Assembly (NCBI RefSeq): GCF_001854325.1
Contig: NZ_CP017755.1
Span: 930,001 to 994,000 of the forward strand
Direction of reading: 5' to 3'
Length of the DNA: 64,000 bases
DNA from: Cupriavidus malaysiensis
GTDB lineage: Bacteria > Pseudomonadota > Gammaproteobacteria > Burkholderiales > Burkholderiaceae
Shown here: piece by piece, positions 59,084-64,000 of the stretch
Layout: each line of letters starts with the position of its first letter
Position numbering within the stretch: the stretch's first letter is position 1
Made by a program: the position numbers and the translations under genes
Notes under the pieces: generated by a model
Seen by the model: only the letters and a program-made list of their open reading frames with translations
Databases searched by the model: none
Told to the model about the DNA's origin: nothing

Positions 59084-60531
59084 CGGCAGGCCCGGGTGAA
59101 CGCGCGGGAGCGGGCACGATGATGCGGCGAGGGAAGAGGGACGGCGGGCCGGCAGGTGGCGCCGCAGCGCTGGCGGCGGCCTGGGCGACGGCGCTGGCCC
59201 TGGCCGCGGCGGGCGGCTTCGCGCCCGTGGCCGCCCATGAAGTGGCGCCCGCCTTGCCGAACTTTGCCGCGCTGGCCAGGCGCTACGGCCCCGCCGTGGT
59301 GAATATCGGCGTCACGCGTGAAGTGGCGCAGGTGGGCATCCAGCTGCCCCCCGGCATCGAACCCGGCCATCCGCTGGCCCCGTTCCTGGCGCGCCGCGTC
59401 ATCGGCAACCGCGAGGAGGTCAGCCTGGGCTCGGGCTTCATCGTCAGCGCCGACGGCTACATCCTGACCAACCGCCACGTGGTCGGCGACGCCGATGCGG
59501 TGACGGTCAAGCTGACCGACAAGCGCGAGTTCAAGGCCAAGGTCGTCGGCGGCGACGCGCTGTCGGACGTGGCGCTGCTGAAGATCGATGCGGACCACCT
59601 GCCGGTGGTGGTGGCGGGCAGCGCCGGCAGCACCGAGGTCGGCGACTGGGTGATGGCGATCGGCTCGCCTTACGGTTTCGCCAACTCGGTCACGAGCGGC
59701 ATCGTCAGCGCCAAGGCGCGTTCGCTGCCCGGCGAGTCCGGCATCCCCTTCCTGCAGACCGATGTGCCGATCAACCCGGGCAGTTCGGGCGGGCCGCTGT
59801 TCGACCTGGACGGCCGCGTGATCGCCATCAATTCGGCGATCTACTCGAGGACGGGAGGCTACCAGGGCCTGTCGTTCGCGATACCGATCGACGTGGCCAT
59901 GGACGTCAAGGCACAGTTGCTCGGCACCGGCAAGGTCAGCCGCGGCCAACTGGGCGTGACGGTGCAGGAGGTGACGCAGGCCCTGGCGCGCTCCTTCGGG
60001 CTGGCGAAGCCGGACGGGGCATTGATCAGCGCGGTGCGGGCGGGTGGCCCGGCCGCGGCGGCCGGCCTGCAGGCCGGCGACGTGGTGCTGGCGGTCGACG
60101 GCGCGTCCGTGCGGGATGCCGCCGACCTGCTGGCGACCGTGGCCAGGATCCGGCCCGGTCGCGAGGTCGATCTGCAGGTCTGGCGCGGAGGCGCTGCCAG
60201 CCAGGTGAAGGCCGTCGTGGGAGCCCTGGAAAGCCCGGCCGGCAGCGCGCCGGGCGCGCCGACGCCGCAGTGGCTGGGCATGACACTGCGGCCGCTGACG
60301 CCGCGCGAGCAGCAGCGCGTCGGCGTCGACCACGGGCTGCTGATCCAGCAGGTCAGCGGGCGCGCCGCGCGTGACGGGATCGCGCCGGGCGACATCGTGC
60401 TGTCGCTCAACGCGCGCCCGGTGGCGACGCTGGAGCAGTTCGCCGAACAACTGCGGCAGGCGGGTGGCAACGCCGCCCTGCTGATCCAGCGCGGCCGGAC
60501 GCGGCTGTACCTGCCGCTCGACCTGGGCTGA
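59080..60531 (+). CDS. HtrA/Deg-family periplasmic serine protease
   Basis: The product is 483 residues. A hydrophobic export segment (about 24-52) leads to the trypsin-like domain with the full triad: His133 in NRHVV, Asp163 in LSDVALLKID, Ser236 in NPGSSGGP. Two PDZ domains follow, at about 285-380 ('GQLGVTVQEVTQALARSFGL', 'GLQAGDVVLAVDGASV') and about 395-480 ('LGMTLRPLTPREQ', 'GIAPGDIVLSLNARPV'). It is a typical DegP/DegQ/MucD-like quality-control protease or chaperone. It overlaps ppiC by ATGA and closes the operon. It could also take part in cleavage of the FecR-like proteins; that is speculation. Confidence 0.92.
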   Translation: MTAGPGERAGAGTMMRRGKRDGGPAGGAAALAAAWATALALAAAGGFAPVAAHEVAPALPNFAALARRYGPAVVNIGVTREVAQVGIQLPPGIEPGHPLAPFLARRVIGNREEVSLGSGFIVSADGYILTNRHVVGDADAVTVKLTDKREFKAKVVGGDALSDVALLKIDADHLPVVVAGSAGSTEVGDWVMAIGSPYGFANSVTSGIVSAKARSLPGESGIPFLQTDVPINPGSSGGPLFDLDGRVIAINSAIYSRTGGYQGLSFAIPIDVAMDVKAQLLGTGKVSRGQLGVTVQEVTQALARSFGLAKPDGALISAVRAGGPAAAAGLQAGDVVLAVDGASVRDAADLLATVARIRPGREVDLQVWRGGAASQVKAVVGALESPAGSAPGAPTPQWLGMTLRPLTPREQQRVGVDHGLLIQQVSGRAARDGIAPGDIVLSLNARPVATLEQFAEQLRQAGGNAALLIQRGRTRLYLPLDLG

Positions 60532-60538
60532 GCGGGGA

Positions 60539-60553
60539 TGCCGGCCGCCGGCA
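60539..60553 (+). terminator. Possible terminator hairpin after the secretion operon
   Basis: TGCCGGCCGCCGGCA is a near-perfect short inverted repeat just after the htrA stop. There is no T-tract. Confidence 0.3.
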
Positions 60554-60598
60554 CGGCGCTTCCGTGCGGTATATTCCGTCCTTCGACAACACGTTCAA

Positions 60599-60622
60599 GC
60601 AAGCGCAAGAGCAAGCGCAAGA
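60599..60622 (+). repeat. Two 12-bp tandem repeats just before a start codon
   Basis: GCAAGCGCAAGA is repeated twice and followed by TCAAGCGG, ending 3 nt before the ATG at 60632. It occupies the ribosome-binding region. Confidence 0.7.
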
Positions 60623-60631
60623 TCAAGCGGC

Positions 60632-60997
60632 ATGGCCAAGAAATCGATTCGCGTCGCGCATGTGGCGATACCCGGTGACCTGAGCGTCCTGAAGCTGAAG
60701 GGGCATCTGAAAACCGCGCTGGCCGAGGCGGCGGAGGGGTCCGGCGACCAGGAAATCCTGCTGGTCAAGGTGCTGGTGCCACGGGCATTGGGCCTGAAGG
60801 CCGGGGAAAAGCTGTTCGACAAGGTCCTGCAAGGGATTGTCGACAAGGATGCGCGCGTGTATCGGGTATCGGTCGAGTTCATCGACGGCGAAGTGACGCC
60901 GGAGAGGATTTCGGAAAGCCTGGCACGGGCGCAGAAGGAAATCGACGCCTACGGGCACCTGCTGCAGGAATCGGCGGACGACCAGCCACCCGGCTGA
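60632..60997 (+). CDS. Conserved hypothetical cytoplasmic protein (121 aa)
   Basis: The product is MAKKSIRVAHVAIPGDLSVL onward, with a mixed alpha/beta pattern and no signal peptide or membrane segment. Blocks are 'EILLVKVLVPRALGLKAGEK' and 'RVYRVSVEFIDGEVTPERIS'. A TATATT (60570-60575) may serve as -10. It follows the secretion operon after a gap of 100 bp and looks independently transcribed. I do not recognise the family. Confidence 0.7.
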   Translation: MAKKSIRVAHVAIPGDLSVLKLKGHLKTALAEAAEGSGDQEILLVKVLVPRALGLKAGEKLFDKVLQGIVDKDARVYRVSVEFIDGEVTPERISESLARAQKEIDAYGHLLQESADDQPPG

Positions 60998-61083
60998 TGC
61001 CCCGGCGGCGAGATCCCGCTGCCCGGTAGCCGCTGCCCGGTGCGGTATCCTAGCGGGTTTCCCGACCGCTACCTGGCAGATTG

Positions 61084-61599
61084 ATGCCCCTGATGCACCA
61101 TTCCGACGACTCTTGCGCAGCGGAGGAGGTCTCCGCAATCCACCAGCCCCGGCTTTGGCAGGACAAAGGCTGGACCGCCCGCGTCATCAAGAACGAGGAT
61201 GGCGACGGATGGGCGGTCGAGATGATCCAGGACGGCAGCGCCGAGCCGGCGCTGGTCGGCCCCTGGACCATGGGGCGCAACAAGGTCGACCCGAAGCCGC
61301 TGGATGCGGCGGCCTTCCAGACGCTGGTCAAGACCGCCAGCGAGGTCATCCGGCGCCATGAGCAGCAATTGCATGCCCGCCTCAACAAGCAGTGCCAGAT
61401 CGAGACCGAGGCGGGAAGCGTGAGCGTCAGGCTCGCCGTCACGCCCGATGAGTACGAGCCCTTCGGCACGCTGACCGCCGTCGATTCCTTCGGCGAGGTG
61501 ATCGCGAGCGTCAAGGTGCCCGCCGATTTCCGCCTGACGCGCGAGAGTGCCGGCCGCTGGGCCGACAGCGGCTTCGGCAAGATCGGCCGGCACGGCTGA
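61084..61599 (+). CDS. Conserved hypothetical protein (171 aa)
   Basis: It is a soluble protein with no signal peptide. Regular alpha/beta content is visible: 'KGWTARVIKNEDGDGWAVEM', 'LVGPWTMGRNKVDPKPLD', 'FQTLVKTASEVIRRHEQQLH', 'VSVRLAVTPDEYEPFGTLTA'. It starts at ATG 61084 or 61093. No known domain is recognised, and the function is unknown. Confidence 0.7.
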   Translation: MPLMHHSDDSCAAEEVSAIHQPRLWQDKGWTARVIKNEDGDGWAVEMIQDGSAEPALVGPWTMGRNKVDPKPLDAAAFQTLVKTASEVIRRHEQQLHARLNKQCQIETEAGSVSVRLAVTPDEYEPFGTLTAVDSFGEVIASVKVPADFRLTRESAGRWADSGFGKIGRHG

Positions 61600-61699
61600 A
61601 GGCAGGTCGATGCCTGGGGGTGGATCGGGCCGGCGATGCCGTGATGCCGGGCAGCAGTCCTCGGTCCCCCGACCCTCGATCTACCGGTCCCGCGATTTC

Positions 61700-62593
61700 T
61701 CAAGCGCCCGCCGAGCCGCATGCGGACTGGATCTTCCCGATCAGGCCGAGCAGCAGCGTCGCATACCGTGACACCGCGCGCTTGCCACCGGGCTTGGGCG
61801 GAAAGCTGATGTTGAGCCCGTACCACAGCTGGTCAGGGCCGCGGAACGCCGCGCCGACGGCGGTGAGGTGTCCGGGCTGGTAGTCGGCCGTGCAGTATCC
61901 GAGCGACTGTGCCTGGGCGATCCCGCGGCCCAGCTCCCGCTCGACCGCCGGCCAGGCGTCGCCGGCCTTCTCGGCGATGCGCTCCAGGATCGCGCCGCGC
62001 ACCGCCGGCGGCGCGGCGGCCAGCCACGCCATGCCGATCGACGTCTGCTCGATCGGCACCCTCGTGCCGGGCTCGACGCGGCGGGTGCGCGACACGCTGT
62101 CGACGCTGTGGCGCACCGCGGCCAGGTAGACCATCGCGGTCTGGTCGGGCACGGCCAGGCCCACGTTGACCTTCTCGGCGTCGGCGATCTCGCGCATCAG
62201 CGGCAGCGCGATGGCCGGCACCACGGTGGCGTGGTGAAAGGCATCGGCCAGGCTGACGACCACGACCGCCAGGCGGTAGGCGCGCTCCGTGGTGTCGTAG
62301 AGCAGGAAGCCGCCGTCCACCAGCGAGCGCGTCAGCCGGCTGACCGTCGGCCGCGGCAGGCCCGTGCGCGCCGCCAGCTCCGCATTGCTCAGGCTCGATG
62401 ATCCCACCCGGAACGCGCGCAGCAGGCGCAGGCCACGCTCCAGCGACTGGCTGCCGTCGGTCTGCCGCGTAAAGCTGCCGGTGCGCTGTGTCAGCGCGCG
62501 GCTGGAGGGCGCGACCGCGGCGGCTTCCGCCGCCGTGGCGGGGCGGGGAGCAGGGGAAGGGGCAGCAAGGGTCCGGCGGCGCGGGGCAGGCAT
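61700..62593 (-). CDS. IclR-family transcriptional regulator
   Basis: The product is 297 residues. A Pro/Ala-rich N-terminus precedes the IclR winged helix (about 48-110: 'QSLERGLRLLRAFRVGSSSL', 'NAELAARTGLPRPTVSRLTR', 'YRLAVVVVSLADAF'). The effector domain (about 125-290) includes 'MREIADAEKVNVGLAVPDQT', 'VEPGTRVPIEQTSIGMAWLA' and 'GAAFRGPDQLWYGLNISFPP'. The frame continues upstream across the operator to 62740, so the start is put at ATG 62593. It is divergent from the crotonase gene, with a palindrome between them, and probably controls that gene and the CoA-transferase. Confidence 0.88.
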   Translation of the reverse strand: MPAPRRRTLAAPSPAPRPATAAEAAAVAPSSRALTQRTGSFTRQTDGSQSLERGLRLLRAFRVGSSSLSNAELAARTGLPRPTVSRLTRSLVDGGFLLYDTTERAYRLAVVVVSLADAFHHATVVPAIALPLMREIADAEKVNVGLAVPDQTAMVYLAAVRHSVDSVSRTRRVEPGTRVPIEQTSIGMAWLAAAPPAVRGAILERIAEKAGDAWPAVERELGRGIAQAQSLGYCTADYQPGHLTAVGAAFRGPDQLWYGLNISFPPKPGGKRAVSRYATLLLGLIGKIQSACGSAGA

Positions 62594-62641
62594 GGGGAGA
62601 CGGTTCGGCGTGGTGCGATGCGGGATGCCTGGGTCGTGAGC

Positions 62642-62660
62642 AATTTCGGTATCCGAAATT
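62642..62660. promoter_or_regulatory. Perfect palindrome, likely IclR operator
   Basis: AATTTCGG-TAT-CCGAAATT is a perfect 8-bp inverted repeat with a 3-nt centre. It lies in the divergent region, 49 bp from the IclR start and 68 bp from the crotonase start. Size and position fit an IclR-type operator. Confidence 0.7.
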
Positions 62661-62727
62661 GCAGTGTAGCGCAGTGACACGTAGCGGCGAATACTGTGCG
62701 CGTCCTTGTTCCCCGGAGCGCTACGCC

Positions 62728-63531
62728 ATGGCCTTGGCATCTTCCCCCGATCTCAGCGTGACACGCGACCAGCATGTCGCGCGCATCGAGCTTTCCCGTC
62801 CCCCCCACAACTTCGTCGACGCCGATCTCATGCGCCGGCTTGCCGAGGCACTGTTCTGTCTCGACGAAGACGAGAGCTGCCGCGCCATCGTGCTGGCGTC
62901 GGGCGTGGGCACCTTCTGCGCCGGCGCGGACTTCAGCGGCACGGCACAGGCCGGCGCTTCGGGCGCTTCGAGTGCTTCGGATGTCTCACGCGATCCGTCG
63001 GCGTTCTACGAACAGGCCATGAAGCTCTACCGCAGCCGCAAGCCGATCGTGGCGGCGGTCGAAGGCGCCGCCATCGGCGCGGGCCTCGGCCTGGCGCTGC
63101 TGGCCGATTTCCGCGTCACCTGCCGCGCGGCGCGCTTCAGCGCCAACTTCAACCGGCTCGGCTTCCATCCCGGCTTCGGCATGAGCGTGACGCTGCCGCG
63201 CCTGGTCGGCGAGCAGCAGGCGGCGCTGTTGTTCTATACGGGCCGCCGCATCGATGGCGCGGAAGCGGTGCGCATCGGCCTCGCCGATGCCCTGGTCGAC
63301 CAGGGCGAGGTCCTGTCCCGCGCGACCGCGCTGGCACACGAAATCGCGGCGTCCGCCCCGCTCGCCGTCGAGAGCACGCGCGAGACCTTGCGGCTCGGGC
63401 TGGCCGAGCGCGTCGTCGCGGCGAACCGGCGCGAGCTGGAGATCCAGCGCGTGCAGTTCGCCACCGCCGATTTCCGCGAGGGCGTGGCGGCCATGGCGGA
63501 GCGCCGTGCACCGCTGTTCCAGCGCCGTTGA
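62728..63531 (+). CDS. Enoyl-CoA hydratase/isomerase (crotonase) family protein
   Basis: The product is 267 residues. Crotonase landmarks are 'ELSRPPHNFVDADLMRRLAE', the oxyanion strand 'GVGTFCAGADFSG', 'KPIVAAVEGAAIGAGLGLAL' and 'ARFSANFNRLGFHPGFGMSV'. Both glutamates of classical hydratases are absent: the GGGCE position is GAGLG and the QPE position is ANF. So it may be an isomerase, hydrolase or lyase of the family rather than a true hydratase. It is followed after 12 bp by a CoA-transferase gene; the pair suggests catabolism of a CoA-activated acid under the divergent IclR regulator. ATG 62728 is the first start beyond the operator. Confidence 0.88.
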   Translation: MALASSPDLSVTRDQHVARIELSRPPHNFVDADLMRRLAEALFCLDEDESCRAIVLASGVGTFCAGADFSGTAQAGASGASSASDVSRDPSAFYEQAMKLYRSRKPIVAAVEGAAIGAGLGLALLADFRVTCRAARFSANFNRLGFHPGFGMSVTLPRLVGEQQAALLFYTGRRIDGAEAVRIGLADALVDQGEVLSRATALAHEIAASAPLAVESTRETLRLGLAERVVAANRRELEIQRVQFATADFREGVAAMAERRAPLFQRR

Positions 63532-63543
63532 GGGAGCCACCGC

Positions 63544-64000
63544 ATGCAAACGAAGAATGCGGCCTGCGCCGGACCGCTCGACGGCATCCGCGTGCTGGAC
63601 CTGACCTCGGTGGTGCTCGGCCCCCTGGCCACGCAGGCCCTGGCCGACCTCGGTGCCGACGTCATCAAGATCGAAGGGCCCGAGGGCGATCTCATGCGCG
63701 CCAATGGCGTGTCGCGCAGCGAGGGCATGAGCTCGATCTATCTCGCGCTCAACCGCAACAAGCGCTCGGTGGTGCTCGACCTCAAGCGCGAGGCGGGCGC
63801 GGCAGCCCTGCGGCGCCTGATCGAGGGGGCCGACGTGCTGGTCCACAATATGCGCGTCGCCGCCATCGAGCGGCTGGGCTTCGGCTATGCCGCGGTGGCA
63901 GCGATCAACCCGCGCATCGTGTACTGCGTCGCCACCGGCTTCGGGCAGGACGGCCCGCACCGCGACAAGCCGGCCTTCGACGACATCATCCAGGCGGCCT
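63544..64000 (+). CDS. CaiB/BaiF family type III CoA-transferase, N-terminal part
   Basis: The gene runs off the window; 152 residues are visible. They match the family start: '[20 protein letters not shown]', '[20 protein letters not shown]', '[14 protein letters not shown]', '[20 protein letters not shown]', '[20 protein letters not shown]' and 'FDDIIQA'. These enzymes move CoA between organic acids through a catalytic Asp, which would lie just beyond the window end. It is 12 bp after the crotonase gene and probably co-transcribed with it. Confidence 0.93.
   Translation, partial: MQTKNAACAGPLDGIRVLDLTSVVLGPLATQALADLGADVIKIEGPEGDLMRANGVSRSEGMSSIYLALNRNKRSVVLDLKREAGAAALRRLIEGADVLVHNMRVAAIERLGFGYAAVAAINPRIVYCVATGFGQDGPHRDKPAFDDIIQAA

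Noticed and set aside
1..64000. CRISPR arrays, insertion sequences, integrase or attachment sites
   Set aside because: No spaced direct-repeat array, transposase, recombinase or tRNA-bounded junction was found. The long repeats are explained by paralogous exoprotein genes.

Overview
The window is high-GC DNA of a beta-proteobacterium, most likely Burkholderiales (Cupriavidus/Ralstonia-like). This is inferred from GC-rich codon use, the presence of a YddG-type exporter, a crotonase/CoA-transferase pair, and the mix of regulators. No rRNA, tRNA, IS element or CRISPR array was recognised.

Layout. 1-2.6 kb holds the tail of an HxlR regulator, a minus-strand yddG-like exporter and a minus-strand NUDIX hydrolase. 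2.8-49.2 kb holds three tandem copies of a four-gene unit. Each unit has (a) a small exported protein with an N-terminal STN signalling domain and a TonB-C-terminal-like domain, (b) an ECF sigma factor overlapping it by a few bases, (c) a FecR-like anti-sigma factor and (d) a giant filamentous haemagglutinin-type exoprotein of about 4,100 residues (TpsA with a DUF3739-type C-terminus). A fourth ECF sigma gene without an anti-sigma partner lies between units 1 and 2. 49.2-60.5 kb holds a minus-strand small exported protein and then a long co-directional operon: one TpsB outer-membrane transporter, a DUF2341/LamG-ExbB fusion, ExbD, TonB, a putative porin, a coiled-coil periplasmic protein, a YbjN-like protein, a 77-aa protein, a PpiC-type isomerase and an HtrA protease. 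60.6-64 kb holds two conserved hypotheticals, an IclR regulator divergent from an enoyl-CoA hydratase-like gene, and the start of a CaiB/BaiF CoA-transferase.

How it fits together. The gene content matches, from memory, the Pseudomonas aeruginosa PUMA3 locus (VreA-VreI-VreR surface signalling with the PdtA/PdtB two-partner secretion pair and ExbB2/ExbD2), which is expressed under phosphate starvation through PhoB. Here the signalling unit plus exoprotein is triplicated while the secretion/energy operon is single. Two classes of regulatory site can be read directly. A PHO box followed by a -10 element exactly 10 nt downstream precedes each STN gene. An ECF-type promoter (TTGCGG or ATGCGG, 16-18 nt, CGTC) precedes every fecR-like gene, every giant exoprotein gene and the orphan sigma gene. 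The -10 extension differs from unit to unit and is shared within a unit (CGTCAT / CGTCT..T / CGTCTTAG). The inferred circuit is PhoB -> STN protein and sigma factor -> sigma released from its FecR -> own anti-sigma and own giant exoprotein, which is exported by the shared TpsB and perhaps energised or surface-managed by the ExbBD-TonB set.

Exoproteins 1 and 3 share three blocks of near-identical DNA, including the secretion domain, although their regulators are clearly diverged. This points to gene conversion or recombination between the giant genes.
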